Shown here one piece after another: positions 1-10,904 of a stretch of DNA of 64,000 nucleotides. The DNA comes from Trachemys scripta elegans. Taxonomy: Eukaryota > Chordata > Testudines > Emydidae. The stretch spans positions 579,067 through 643,066 of the forward strand of contig NW_023260511.1 of assembly GCF_013100865.1 (NCBI RefSeq), in the 5' to 3' direction. The translations under genes and the position numbers were made by a program. Position 1 is the first letter of the stretch. The number at the start of each line of letters is the position of its first letter. Under the pieces are notes generated by a model. The model saw only the letters and a list, made by a program, of their open reading frames with translations. It did not search any database and was not told the DNA's origin.

Positions 1-504
1 GTTCGCGGGAAGCAGGGAAGGGGGTGGAGACTTTGGGGAGGGGGCGGAGTTGGGGCGTGGGGGCGTGGGCGGGGCTGGGGGCAGGGCCGGGGCCCCGTGG
101 AGTGTCCTCCATTCGGAGGCACAAAATATGGTAACCCTATTAAATAACTTTATAAAATCTTATGATAAAGAAACAAAGAATAATTTAATTTTTACAGCAT
201 GACATGGCTATTTTATAATCCACAGACATTACATTCACAGTTATACATAAACATAAATAAAGAAAACAAATTAAAATCTCAACGGTTCAGTCCCACAGAA
301 ATACAGTGAGAAGAAACTGAAAGTTCCCAAAAGCTTAGTTAGAGTCTTTGATCATCAAATCTATACAGTCTGCGGAGTCTAAAACAACATCTTCCCTCCA
401 CTTGATTGTGGGAATCTTCAGTTGGAATCCATGCAGACCCTTCCTCTGCTGAAATCACTACTAGCCAGTCAGCTAACTGATTAACCAATCACTCAGTTAA
501 GTGT
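1..504. other. No gene recognised; GC-rich then AT-rich DNA
   Basis: The first ~110 bases are G-rich with GGGGCGG-like runs, then composition shifts abruptly to AT-rich DNA. No open frame with recognisable protein similarity is visible. The G-rich edge may be part of another repeat that continues outside the window. Confidence 0.5.
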
Positions 505-617
505 AAAAAGAACAGGAGTACTTTGTGGCACCTTAGAGGCTAACAAATTGATTTGAGCATAAGCTTTTATGGGCTACAGCCCACTTCATCAGATGCATAG
601 AATGGAACATATAGTAA
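505..617 (-). mobile_element. Penelope-like element 3' tail, part 1
   Basis: This stretch matches, in reverse orientation, the 3' tail of the PLE at 55.5-57.8 kb and the tail at 24.1 kb. It includes the terminal block reading GAACAGGAGTAC on the plus strand and the hairpin with the hammerhead-like core. Homology stops at base 617, where CR1-I starts, and resumes at about 4991 with the part of the tail that normally follows. The element is therefore older than CR1-I and was split by it. Confidence 0.85.
555..592 (-). ncRNA. Hammerhead-ribozyme-like core in PLE tail (degraded)
   Basis: On the minus strand the tail reads CTGATGA, a six-pair hairpin arm with a TGTA loop, then a block that is AAAA where the other two copies have GAAA, then GCTTATGC and TC. 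This is the order of a hammerhead core with a minimal stem III. The change of CACGAAA to CATAAAA looks like CpG decay and should abolish catalysis. EN+ Penelope-like elements are known to carry hammerhead motifs. Assignment here is by motif only; a convincing stem I is not seen. Confidence 0.5.
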
Positions 618-941
618 GCAGACAGGGGAGTTTGAGAGGGAGAGCAAGAGATCCTGCTGCCAAACAGGCTACCAGGTGAGAGTGAGAGTACTAGCTGCTG
701 GTGTGAGTTAGTTTGCTCAACTGTTTGAATTTTAATTTTGATTCTGATTTCAAGGGACTTCAGTTTCAGTTACAGCTGCTGTGGCAGTTGGGACTGAGTG
801 CCTGACCTTGTTCCCTTGATTGCCTTTGATTGGCCTTCCCCAGTGTGACTCACGAGGGGGTGGGACTGACCTAGGCAAGCAGGCTTTAAAAGCCAGAGGC
901 AGAGCGACCGGGGGCTGCAGACAGGGGAGTTTGAGAGGGAG
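618..941 (+). repeat. Direct 25-bp repeat in CR1-I 5' leader
   Basis: The 25 bases at 618-642 recur exactly at 917-941, 299 bp apart. Each copy begins GCAGACAGGGGAG. The second copy lies just before the ORF1 start. This may reflect a repeated promoter/leader unit or a 5' end extended by template jumping. Confidence 0.7.
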
Positions 942-962
942 TTTGACAAAGGGAGGCCTACG

Positions 963-2007
963 ATGGTTAGGAAGACCCGCAACACCTGTCCCAGCCCTGC
1001 TTCTGTCTCCTCCACCTGCACTTGTAGCCAGCTTCTACCCAGGTCCTGGTGTGGTTTTGCAGAGACTGTGATTTGCAATTCCCACTTACTGACATCCAGG
1101 CTGGGGGGACCATCCAATGTGAAAAGTGCCTGCTGGTGGAATCTCTCAGGCAGCAGGTGGGGGAGCTACAGGAGGAGGTGGCTAGGTTGAGAAGCATCTG
1201 AATCCATGAGCAATTCCTGGACAGTGTCTATGTGGAGACAGCTGAGGTAGCTGTCCCAGTACACAGGACTGCTGACACACCACTGGTGGAGGAGGAGATG
1301 GCTCAGGGTGGACACTGGCAGCTGGTTACTTCTGGCAGCAGGCAGTGCTCCACCCCTGCTCCGAACCCTCCCACGGTGGTAATAGGTAACCGTTATGCTC
1401 TTCTTGATACAGAAGAGAAGGAATCACCCCCTACAGTAGAGGAGGAGAAGCCTCATACCCCTAAGCCTGGGAGGTCTGCTGCCACCACTGCAAATAGGAA
1501 ACGTAGGGTAGTGGTGGTCGGAGACTCTCTTCTGAGGGGGACGGAGGCACCCATCTGTCACCCTGATATTTCATCTTGGGAGGTATGCTGCCTGCTGGGG
1601 GCCCGTATCCGAGACGTTACGGAGGCATTGTCAAGGATTATCCATCCCTCTGACTAATACCCCATGCTACTCATCCATGTGGGGACAAATGATACTGCGA
1701 GGTGTGACACTGAGCAGATCAAGAGTGACTACAGGGCTCTGGGAGTACGGGTGAAGGAGTTTGGAGCACAGGTATATTCTCTTCGATTCTTCCTGTCAAA
1801 GGTAGGGGCCTGGGCAGAGACAGGTGCATCGTGGAGGTGAATGCCTGGCTGTGAAGATGGTGTCGCCAGGAGGGCTTTGGCTTCCTCGACCACGGGATGC
1901 TATTTGAGGAAGGACTGCTAGGCAGAGATGGCTTTCACCTTTCGAGGAGGGGAAAGACCCTATTTGGACACAGACTGGCTAACCTAGTGAGGAGGGCTTT
2001 AAACTAG
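963..2007 (+). pseudogene. CR1-I ORF1 (zinc-binding/coiled-coil plus SGNH esterase-like), broken
   Basis: The first ATG is at 963 (MVRKTRNT). After a frame change near 1070 the reading continues with a Cys-rich stretch (TIQCEKC) and a leucine/glutamate-rich coiled-coil segment, interrupted by TGA at 1199-1201. The long open part, 1232-1657, carries GDSLLRG (block I of SGNH hydrolases, about 1518-1538). TAA at 1655-1657 breaks the frame. Beyond it the same frame has HVGTND (about 1676-1693) and DGFHLS (about 1927-1944), the expected Asp-His block, and the ORF ends ANLVRRALN-stop at 2005-2007. CR1 ORF1 proteins with an esterase-like domain are known. This copy has at least two stops and one frameshift. 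Confidence 0.85.
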
Positions 2008-2072
2008 GTTCGACGGGGACAGGTGAGCAAAGCCCACAGGTAAGTGGGGAACATGGAGATCTGGGAGATGGG

Positions 2073-4890
2073 TTGGAAATAGGAGGGAGTGTGGGCTATA
2101 ATAGCAGAGAGAAAGGAGGGTCAGGACCAAATGGGGAGGCAAGATCAAATCAGTATCTTAGATGCCTATATACAAATGCGAGGAGTATGGGTAATAAGCA
2201 GGAAGAACTGGAAGTGCTAATAAATAAACACAACTATGACATTGTTGGCATCACCGAAACTTGGTGGGATAATGCACATGACTGGAATATTGGTGTGGAT
2301 GGGTACAGCTTGCTCAGGAAGGATAGACAGGGGGAAAAGGGAGGAGGTGTTGCCTTATATATTAAAAATGTACACACTTGGACTGAGGTGGAGATGGACA
2401 TAGGAGACGGAAGTGTTGAAAGTCTCTGGATTAGGCTAAAAAGGGTAAAAAACAAGGGAGATGTCATGCTAGGAGTCTACTACAGGCCACCTAACCAGGT
2501 GGAAGAGGTGGATAAGGCTTTTTTTAAACAACTAACAAAATCATCCAAAGCCCAGGATGTGGTGGTGATGGGGGACTTCAACTATCCAGATATATGTTGG
2601 GAAAATAACACAGCGGGGCACAGACTATCCAATAAGTTCTTGGACTGCATTGCAGACAATTTTTTATTTCAGAAGGTTGAAAAAGCTACTAGGGGGCAAG
2701 CTGTTCTAGACTTGATTTTAACAAATAGGGGGGAACTCGTTGAGAATTTGAAAGTAGAAGGCAGCTTGGGTGAAAGTGATCATGAAATCATAGAGTTCAC
2801 AATTCTAAGGAAGGGTAGAAAGGAGTACAGCAAAATAGAGACAATGAATTTCAGGCAGGCGGATTTTGGTAAGCTCAGAGAGCTGATAGATAAGGTCCCA
2901 TGGGAATCAAGACTGAGGGGAAAAACAACTGAGGAGAGTTGGCAGTTTTTCAAAGGGACACTATTAAGGTCCCAAAAGCAAGCTATTCCACTGGTTAGGA
3001 AAGATAGAAAACGTGGCAAAAGACCACCTTGGCTTAACCACAAGATCTTGCATGATCTAAAAAATAAAAAGGAGCCATATAAAATATGGAAACTAGGACA
3101 GATTACAAAGGATGAATATAGACAAATAACACAGGAATGCAGGGGCAAGATTAGAAAGGCAAAGGCACAAAATGAGCTCAAACTATAGGAATAAAGGGAA
3201 ACAAGAAGACTTTTGATCAATACATTAGAAGCAAGAGGAAGACCAAAGACAGGGTAGGCCCACTGCTCAGTGAGGAGGGAGAAACAGTAACAGGAAACTT
3301 GGAAATGGCAGAGATACTTAATGACTTCTTTCTTCAGTCTTCACTGAGAAGTCTGAAGGAATGCCTAACATAGTGAATGCTAATGGGAAAGGGGTAGGTT
3401 TGGAAGATAAAATAAAAAAAAGAGCAAGTTAAAAATCACTTAGAAAAGTTAGATGCCTGCAAGTCACCAGGGCCTGATGAAATGCATCCTAGAATACTCA
3501 AGGAGCTAATAGAGGAGGTATCTGAGCCTCTAGCTATTATCTTTGGAAAATCATGGGAGACAGGAGAGATTCCAGAAGACTGGAAAAGGGCAAATATAGT
3601 GCCCATCTATAAAAAGGGAAATAAAAACAACCCAGGAAACTACAGACCAGTTAGTTTAACTTCTGTGCCAGGGAAGATAATGGAGCAAGTAATTAAGGAA
3701 ATCATCTGCAAACTTGGAAGGTGCTAAGGTGATAGGGAATAGCCAGCATGGATTTGTGAAGAACAAATCATGTCAAACCAATCTGATAGCTTTCTTTGAT
3801 AGGATAACGAGTCTTGTGGATAAGGGAGAAGCTGTGGATGTGGTATACCTAGACTTTAGTAAGGCATTTAATACGGTCTCGCATGATATTCTTATCAATA
3901 AACTAAGCAAATACAACTTAGATGGGGCTACTATAAGGTGGGTGCATAACTGGCTGGATAACCGTACACAGAGAGTAGTTATTAATGGTTACCAACAGGT
4001 ATAACAAGTGGGGTTCCGCAGGGGTCTGTTTTGGGACCGGCTCTGTTCAATATCTTCATCAACGACTTAGATATTGGCATAGAAAGTATGCTTATTAAGT
4101 TTGCAGATGATACCAATCTGGGAGGGTTTGCAACTGCTTTGGAGGTCAGGGTCATAATTCAAAATGATTTGGACAAATTGGATAAATGGTCTGAGGTAAA
4201 CAGGATGAAGTTTAATAAAGACAAAGGCAAAGTGTGCCACTTAGGAAGGAACAATCAGTTTCAAACATACAGAATGGGAAGAGACTGTCTAGGAAGGAGT
4301 ACGGCAGAAAGGGATCTAGGGATTGTAGTGGACCACAAGCTAAATATGAGCCAACAGCGTGATGCTGTTGCAAAAAAAGCAAACATGATTCTGGGATGCA
4401 TTAACAGGTGTGTTGTGAGCAAGACACGAGAAGTCATTCTTCCGCTCTACTCTGCGCTGGTTAGACCTCAACTGGAGTATTGTGTCCAGTTCTGGGAACC
4501 GCATTTCAAGAAAGATGTGGAGAAATTGGAGAGGGTCCAGAGAAGAGCAACAAGAATGATTAAAGGTCTTGAGAACATGACCTATGAAGGAAGGCTGAAA
4601 GAATTGGGTTTGTTTAGTTTGGAAAAGAGAAGACTGAGAGGGGACATGATAGCAGTTTTCAGGTATCTAAAAGGGTGTCATAAGGAGGAGGGAGAAAACT
4701 TGTTCACCTTAGCCTCTAAGGATAGAACAAGAAGCAATGGGCTTAAACTGCAGCAAGGGAGGTTTAGGTTAGACATTAGGAAAAAGTTCCTAACTGTCAG
4801 GGTGGTTAACACTGGAATAGATTGCCTAGGGAGGTTGTGGAATCTCCATCTCTGGAGATATTTAAGAGTAGGTTAGATAAATGTCTATCA
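2073..4890 (+). pseudogene. CR1-I ORF2: AP endonuclease and reverse transcriptase, broken
   Basis: The endonuclease part (2073-3188) shows YTNARSM, GITETWW, GDFNYPD and SDHE in the right order for the exonuclease-endonuclease-phosphatase fold. A stop at 3186-3188 and frame changes near 3190-3480, 3715 and 4004-4031 break the ORF. RT pieces follow: 3482-3727 (NYRPVSLTSVPGK), 3714-4004 (YLDFSKAF) and 4031-4876 (FADDT near 4100-4114, the catalytic Asp pair), then the usual CR1 C-terminal region with RPQLEYCVQFW. No ATG is obvious upstream of 2073, so the start is uncertain. It would nick target DNA and copy LINE RNA if intact; this one cannot. Confidence 0.9.
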
Positions 4891-4990
4891 GGGATGGTCT
4901 AGACAGTATTTGGTCCTGCCGTGAGGGCAGGGGCCTGGACTCGATGACCTCTCAAGGTCCCTTCTAGTCCTAGAATCTATGAATCTATGA

Positions 4991-5032
4991 TATATATACA
5001 TACAGAGAACATGAAAAGATGGAAGTTGCCAT
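4991..5032 (-). mobile_element. Penelope-like element tail, part 2
   Basis: The sequence with CAGAGAACATGAAAAG and GGAAGTTGCCAT matches the 24.2-kb PLE tail directly downstream of the point where the fragment at 505-617 stops. It rejoins that fragment once CR1-I is removed. Homology ends near 5032, so the PLE was 5'-truncated. Confidence 0.8.
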
Positions 5033-6329
5033 CTCATGATTTGGTGCTGAATTCCCTCAGGAATATGGAGTGTTGGGCAGTTGTGGGGGGGCTGTGAGAG
5101 GGGCACTAGGGGGTGCTGGTTATAGGGCTATGCGGGCCAGAGGGGCACTAGGCATGGGAGTTGCCAGGCATAAGGGGTGGGGGTAATGGGCAGGGGGTAG
5201 TATGGCAGAGCACGCTGGCAGCGTAGGGCTGGGTGGGCCAGTGGCCTCTGGCGGGGCTGCGTGGACCGTGACTGTACCTCCCCTCTCCCCCCACGCCTTT
5301 CCCCTGGCCAGCCCCTCACTCTGGGGATCAACCCCCCTCGTGCCATGCCCCATTCCCCCATGGGAGCCGACAAATCTGTTTAGCGCCGGCCCTACAAAAG
5401 GTCAATTGGGCCCTATCCACGCCTCCTTGTGCTGGGCAGTGCATGGACAATCGGAGGGACGGCGGGATGATGTGGAAATAGATGAGTCTGTGAGGCAGGT
5501 AGATGGATGAAGGGGGGGCTGGCATACAGTGGGGGTGGATGGGGCTTGAGGGTTGGATGGACAGCGGGACAGATGGAAAGCTGCAGGGATGGATGGTGAC
5601 CTCACAGACCGGAAGTGTGATGGGATCCGCTCATGGCTGCTTGCCCTGTCATCTGCTGCCCCCGTCTGCCCTTCTGACTCCGCTCCTGTCTCTCGCAGGC
5701 AGCACTCAGAAGTGTGGCTCTGTAGCATTACACTGGTGCCTACATCCGTACACCTGGGCGTAATGTGCTCCTGGAGAGCTTGGGCAGGGACAAGCATGGG
5801 GCTCACGGCTGCTGAACCAGCTACTCCAGAGATTGCCACAGATCTCACCCCCCTTGGGCAGCAAGACTCTGGCCGGAGGGCTCCTTGTCCCTCCTCGCAG
5901 CCAAAGCAGCCTGCTCAGCACAGAGACCGAGGTCACCTGCCCCCACCCAGCTTGGCTGGAGCTGCTCCAGCCCCGAATTGCTGGTATCCAGCCTGGCTGG
6001 AGTTGGTTTGATGTCCTGGCAGAGTCCATTCTTTCTCCCCGGTAGGTTATGATTTTCCCCACTGCGGTTAGTTGCTCTTTCTCTGGTTCCCCATAGCCCC
6101 TCCCCAGAGTCTGTCACTGCTTCACCTAAAAGCTGCTTCCCCTTTGGATCTGTGTGTTCTGGAGTCTCTGCTGGCAGCAGGGACACTGCTCTGGCTTTGG
6201 GCAGGTGCTTGGCAAGGTAGGGTTGTAACTCAGAGCTTTCTTCAGCAGAAATGTTAGTAAAATTAACCTTTGCCTCATTTCTGAAAGTGCAGAATAACAC
6301 CCAGGCACACGCCTGCTCACCGGGGGTAT
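5033..6329. other. No gene recognised
   Basis: GC-rich DNA with many overlapping short open frames on both strands, none with recognisable domains. A GGATGG-rich low-complexity patch lies around 5500-5600. Nothing convincing as an exon was seen. Confidence 0.5.
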
Positions 6330-7130
6330 GTGTGGGTAGGTGTCAGGGTGCAGTGCCCCCTGCTGCCCAGGTGGGATAGTGCCCTATGTGTATCTCCCCC
6401 CCAACACTGTGATAGTGACCCCTGCTGGCCAGGCACAGGAGTGCCCTGTCAGTGCCTTCTAGCAGTGACCCCTGGTGGCCAGGTGCGGCAATGCCTGGCA
6501 TGTTTCCCCCCTATTGTTGCTGCAGTGACCCCTGGAGGCCACTGATGGCAGTTGCTTATGTGACCCCACCACTACCATTGCGCCTGTGACGGTTGGTGGC
6601 TGGGTGAGGCAGGGCCCTGTATGTATATCAGCCATTGGGGCAGTGCCCTCTGTGTATCCCACTCTCATCTCGGTGACGTGTGTTGCCCAGGCGGGGCCGT
6701 CCCCTGTGTGTATTTACACACCCCAGCCCCTGCACTGGGGCAGTGACCACTGGTAGCCAAAGGAGTCGGTGCCCTAGGTATGTTCTTCACCTCCCCCAAG
6801 GGGGCAGGGGCCTGGGTGTCAGGCAGGGCCTCGGTATCTTCCAACCCCGTTGTGGCCGTGAGCCCTGCTCCTGGTGTGCGTCACTCACCCACCAGGGATG
6901 TGCCCTGGTGGCCACGTGCCCTGTGTGTAGCCCCCCTTCACCCTCTGTGCCAGGTATGGCAGGCACTGATCCCTGCATTCCTGTAGGGCAGTACCCGCTG
7001 TGTATCCCCCAACTGGGGCAGTGACCCCTGCAGGCCAGCTGGGGCAGTGCCGTGTGTGTGTGCGTGTGTGTCCGTCCCCTATTTGGGTAGTGACCCCTGG
7101 GGGCTAAGTGAGGCAGTGGCATCCTTTCTA
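6330..7130. repeat. Degenerate minisatellite
   Basis: A unit of roughly 50-70 bp recurs imperfectly across this stretch. Each unit contains variants of CAGTGACCCCTGGTGGCCA followed by GGCAGTGCCCTGTGTGTAT. Unit length varies and copies differ, suggesting an old tandem array. The open frames through it follow the repeat and are not gene-like. Confidence 0.75.
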
Positions 7131-7857
7131 CCTTAGGTATTAATCTTTAATAATGTATGTGATGTTGGTTTAGCTCTCCTTGTGTAGTTATCACTATTAT
7201 TCAATAAATAACTTTTATGGTTAACTTGGTTGCTTCTCTCTCTCTTGCTGAACTTTACTCTTTTGTGTTTTTAGCTTCCCCCATTCACTCTACAGCAACG
7301 CTTCTTTTACCTAAGCTAGAGATCCCTGCAGCGCCCAAAATACTGTGGGGTTTGCTCATCAAGTAGGTTACTGCCAGTACAACTGTGTTGGGGGAGTGGG
7401 GATAGGGACGTGCTGAATCTGGGACGCATAAGGGTAACAGCTTGAAAGTGCTGCTTGACCCAGTCCATGGAGCCCAGGGGCATATAAGGAGAGGTAGCTT
7501 GAAAGTGCTGCTTCATCCAGCCCAGTGAGTCCAGAGACATTTAAGAGGTCAGCTTGACAGTGCTGATTGACCCGGTCTGCTCACACTTGCTCTGTTAATG
7601 TATGTGTGGGTGTGTGGGTGTTCATCCGGTTCTGGGGCTGGAGTAACCCAGCCCTAGGGAGCCTAGGTCCTGCAGGATAGCTCCACTGGGAGGGGATTTG
7701 CAGAAGGGAGAAGTAGAGCTTCATATGAAAAGACAAGTGACACAGACAGTACATTGATAGAATTACAGAACCCCCTTCTCTAGAAGAGTAACCCGAATAA
7801 ATGAGCATACCCCAAAGTAATGGGCACATCTGGTAACACCCCCTCCTTATAGGGTGA
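7131..7857. other. No gene recognised; short internal repeat
   Basis: Mostly unique-looking DNA. Two similar blocks at about 7437-7475 and 7497-7533 share AGCTTGAAAGTGCTGCTT, a short tandem duplication. No exon-like frame was recognised. Confidence 0.45.
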
Positions 7858-8072
7858 GCTCCTGCCACCTCCCCCTCAGTGCCCTTGACAGCAGATCTAC
7901 CTCCAAACCACAGCTCAAGTTCTCAGAACCCTCTTCTCCACCCCCATACAGGTTGGGCAGGGAGGTGGCTCTAGCGGGGGCGGCAGGAGGGATTCTGGCA
8001 GCAGGGAAGTGGGTTGCGGGTAGGTTGAGATCTTGCCCCAAGTCATCCCAGACACTAATGCTAAGCCTCAGG
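7858..8072. repeat. Duplicate of MROH-like pseudogene intron (copy of 9431-9660)
   Basis: This ~215-bp block closely matches 9431-9660, beginning at GGTGAGCTCCTG and ending at CAGGATGGCAGC. The 9.4-kb copy lies between two recognisable exons of the MROH-like pseudogene, so this copy is probably the remnant of a second, deleted unit. Confidence 0.75.
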
Positions 8073-9050
8073 ATGGCAGCATCTAGTGTCAGTGGAGTCC
8101 AAGCACTATTTCAACCCCACAGTTTTGGATGAACTTCCCACAAGGGGAGGTGAAGAGCACCCCCAGCAACAAACACACACACCACTCCTGGTGGTGGGAG
8201 GGGAACAAGAGAAAGGATAAAAGAAGTAAGAGATGAAGAGAAAGAAAGGAGGGATGGAGGCAAAGGTAAAACAAAAAGGACAAACCCTAATGTCCCCAGT
8301 GATTCTACGGGACAAAATCCCAGGTGGGGAATAAAATTCTGCCTAGAATTCAGCTGGCACCAGATGAATCAGCGTGAGCAGGTTCCAAAACCTCTCTGAG
8401 GCTCTTACCTTCTCAACAGGGATGTCTGTTTTCTAGTAAAATCAGTAAAAGGAAAGGAGAAAACTCAAAAGAGGCTCCTCCTACCACTCACGTACGTGAA
8501 CCCTAATACTCTCTCAGTCCTCAAGGAGAGACCTCGAGAAGGAGACTTGCTGAAGCAAAGCCACTGGGGGTCTCTGAGGTTTCCCTGGCCCCGCGCCCCG
8601 TCCTGCTTGGCTCATGTCAGCATCTCTCTGTGAGGTCACCACCTCCCCACCACCTTTGACCAATAGGCTCAGGTTCTGCAAAAGGCCTTTGTGATGTCAC
8701 TGCCACACCCACCCATCCCCTGAAGTGCTAATGTCCTGCTGCTGGCCTGACACTTTGAAGGTTTGAGCTGCTCTCTGTGGATCACCCCACTCAATGCGTG
8801 TTCATTCTAGGAAGCAAGCCGGCTAGACAGTAAAACATCAGAGGCTGCTCCCAATGCTACACTCAGTTTTTCCAAAACTAGTAGACTTTATGGCCAGAAG
8901 AGACCTTTAGAGCATCTAATCTAACGCCCTGCATGGTCACGGGCTTCCTGTATAGTACAATACTTACTTTTTAGGCACACACATTGCAGATAGGCATCTA
9001 GTCTTCATTCCATGACATCAAGAGATGGAGAATCCACCACTTTCCCTTTT
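8073..9050. repeat. Segmental duplication, copy 1 (partner 12969-13975)
   Basis: Nearly 1 kb here matches 12969-13975 with small indels, starting at GGCAGCATCTAGTGT and running through a purine-rich tract, two tracts rich in TGATGTCA-like motifs, and a shared CR1 fragment. The right breakpoint falls inside that CR1 fragment. The two copies bracket the MROH-like pseudogene. Confidence 0.85.
8876..9050 (-). mobile_element. CR1 3'-end fragment
   Basis: Reverse copy of an older CR1 3' end, recognisable by TATGGCCAGAAGAGACC and the GATGGAGAATCCACC block. It is cut by the duplication breakpoint near 9050; the longer version is at 13.8-14.7 kb. Confidence 0.7.
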
Positions 9051-9117
9051 AGTGAGTGCCAGGGGCCTCCATTTCCCCTTCTACTAGCTCCCCATTTACA
9101 GTGAGCCAGAGCAGTAC

Positions 9118-9241
9118 CTGCAGCAGGGAGCGAGAGTTGCTGGTGGCCTCAGAGGCACAGTCCCTGCAGTACCTCAGGCACCTGGCACAAGAGCCGGATG
9201 ATGCAGAACTGGTGCATCACTTTGGCCATGACGTCCTCCTG
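9118..9241 (-). pseudogene. MROH-like exon h with in-frame stop
   Basis: Acceptor TTCCCTTGCAG before 9241. The phase-0 frame, continuous with exon g, reads QEDVMAKVMHQFCIIRLLCQ and VPEVLQGLCL, then TGA. A possible donor (GTACTG) follows at 9117. The plus-strand open frame over the same bases is its shadow. Confidence 0.55.
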
Positions 9242-9755
9242 CTGCAAGGGAACGAGAACCTCTCAGAGACTCAAATGCCCCGAGGAATCAGGGGGAATTA
9301 AGGGCACCTGGAACCAGCAGCATTTCCACCCAGCACCTGCCCACCACTGAGGGATGGATTCACCTCCTGAACCCCAGAATGGAGTCTCCTTGTCCTTTCT
9401 AGTAACCTCCAGTGCCAACCCCCCTCTCTGTAGGGTGAGCTCCTGACACCTCCCCCTCAGTGCCCTTGACAGCTGTTCCACCTAAAAACCACAGCTCAAT
9501 TTCTCAGAATCCTCTCCTGCAGCCCCACCCAGGTTGGACAGGGAGGGGGCTCTAGCAGGAGGGTCAGGAGGGATTCTGTCAGCAATGAAATGGGTTGCGG
9601 GGAGGTGGAGATCTTGCCCAAAGTCATCCCAGACACTAATGCTGAAGCCACAGGATGGCAGCCCTGGTGAATGGGGCAGATTAGCAGCCCCTGCTGACTG
9701 AATTCTGCTGTTCTCCATAGGTGGTGGCTTGGTTGACATGGATGCAGCTGCTTAC

Positions 9756-9907
9756 CTTGTCCCCCATCAGCTCTTGGGCTTCCCCCAGGAGGGAGTAGGC
9801 CAGGACCAGCCCAGTCTGGTTGACATGTAGCAGGGGGCTGTGGATGGCCAGCACTGCTGTCTGGAGGAAGAATCTTCTCTGCCCTTCCGAGAAGAACTTT
9901 CCAAGAC
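9756..9907 (-). pseudogene. MROH-like exon g (phase conflict)
   Basis: 152 nt between TTTTAG and GTAAGC. The open frame reads FFSEGQRRFFLQTAVLAIHS, then GLVLAYSLLGEAQELMGDK. Exon f ends in phase 0, but this frame needs one extra nucleotide near its start, which fits a 1-nt deletion in GTCTTGGAAAG. The exon leaves in phase 0. Confidence 0.7.
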
Positions 9908-10073
9908 CTAAAACCAATAGGATGCAAGGCATTAGCAGATTGCCCAGAGCCAGGCTCCAACTCCTGGGGCTAGAACGGCATCTCCATCTAGTGGCTCCAG
10001 GAGGCAGCCACTGCAGAGGACCCAGCCACCCCCACTCCCTGAGCTGTCTCATGCCCTGGCAGAGTGTCCTTAC

Positions 10074-10168
10074 CTCCCCCACCCTGGCTGTGTTCCTGTA
10101 GCCCAGGAGCCTGCTCTCCTGGTGCCAGTCCCAGCACCACTGGTCTTCGGCCTCATGGATGCTCAGCC
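10074..10168 (-). pseudogene. MROH-like exon f (open)
   Basis: 95 nt, acceptor TCTCTTTCCCAG, donor GTAAGG. After the two bases completing the split Gly codon the frame reads LSIHEAEDQWCWDWHQES and ends NTARVGE in phase 0. Open, and continuous with exon e. Confidence 0.72.
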
Positions 10169-10421
10169 CTGGGAAAGAGAGACACACACACATTTGTCAT
10201 TCTGGTTGCAGTGCTTGTGTCCTTCCAATCCCATTGGTGGCTGCACAATGGGCAGAGTCCTCGCTGCATGCCTGGCCCAACAGAATTGCAGGGGAGGGGT
10301 ATAGAACAGAGAAAGAGACAGACAGAGACTCATCCTCCAGCCGGGGTCAATCTGAGAGAAATTGGCTGGGGTCCCAGTCTCACTCTTCTATCGGGTGCCA
10401 TTTCCCAGCTGGGTTCCTTAC

Positions 10422-10547
10422 CCCTCTGGTGCAGCAGCAGCTGGTAGAGCCGGTAAACCCCCTCCCTGGCCTGCCGGCTGATGTCCTTGGCTGGGTCACT
10501 GATCAACAGAGCCAGCTGTGTCACGTGCTGACCCATCCTGGGGAATT
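10422..10547 (-). pseudogene. MROH-like exon e (open)
   Basis: 126 nt, acceptor CAGCAG before 10547 and donor GTAAGG. The open frame includes MGQHVTQLALLISDPAKD and SRQAREGVYRLYQLLLHQRG, the clearest MROH signature in the window. It joins the next exon (10074-10168) in matching phase through a split Gly codon. Confidence 0.75.
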
Positions 10548-10785
10548 CTGCTGAGTTCTAATGGAAGGGAGAGGGAGAGGGGACTCCATCAGCATTTTCC
10601 TGCCAGCTCCCAGTCCCCCGTGGGCCAGGACTCTCTTTTTCCCCTCAGCCCCTCTGCAGGAGATGCTACAGGATAGAAGCTAGAGCTAGACCCTTAATTT
10701 CCTCTGTCCCCAAGGGAGCCTGGAGATCAGGGATATGGGCAGGGCCCTCCATGAGGACTTGCTTCCCGAGCTGCTCCAGGATGAC

Positions 10786-10904
10786 AGGAAGGCATGAACC
10801 TGGAGCATGGTGCCCTTAAAAGCCCAGTCACCACTTAACCAAGANAGGAAGGCATGAACCTGGAGCATGGTGCCCTTAAAAGCCCAGTCACCACTTAACC
10901 AAGA
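10786..10904. repeat. Exact 59-bp duplication around a single N (assembly artefact)
   Basis: Bases 10786-10844 and 10846-10904 are identical, separated only by an N at 10845. This is the pattern left when two overlapping contig ends are joined without merging, so the duplication is probably not biological. Confidence 0.85.

Larger units (their letters stand above)
618..4990 (+). mobile_element. CR1-type LINE, near full length (CR1-I)
   Basis: About 4.37 kb with the CR1 layout: a 5' leader, ORF1 with an SGNH-esterase-like domain, ORF2 with apurinic-type endonuclease and reverse transcriptase, and a short 3' end finishing in the ATTCTATG-like octamer repeat (two copies near 4972-4990). It sits inside a reverse PLE tail whose halves lie at 505-617 and 4991-5032. 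The flanks are AT-rich, so no target duplication can be called with confidence. Both ORFs carry stops and frameshifts, so the copy is dead. Confidence 0.9.

Noticed and set aside
9056..9301. Plus-strand open frame reading LQYLRHLAQEPDD
   Set aside because: It is antisense to a recognisable minus-strand MROH-like exon with splice sites.
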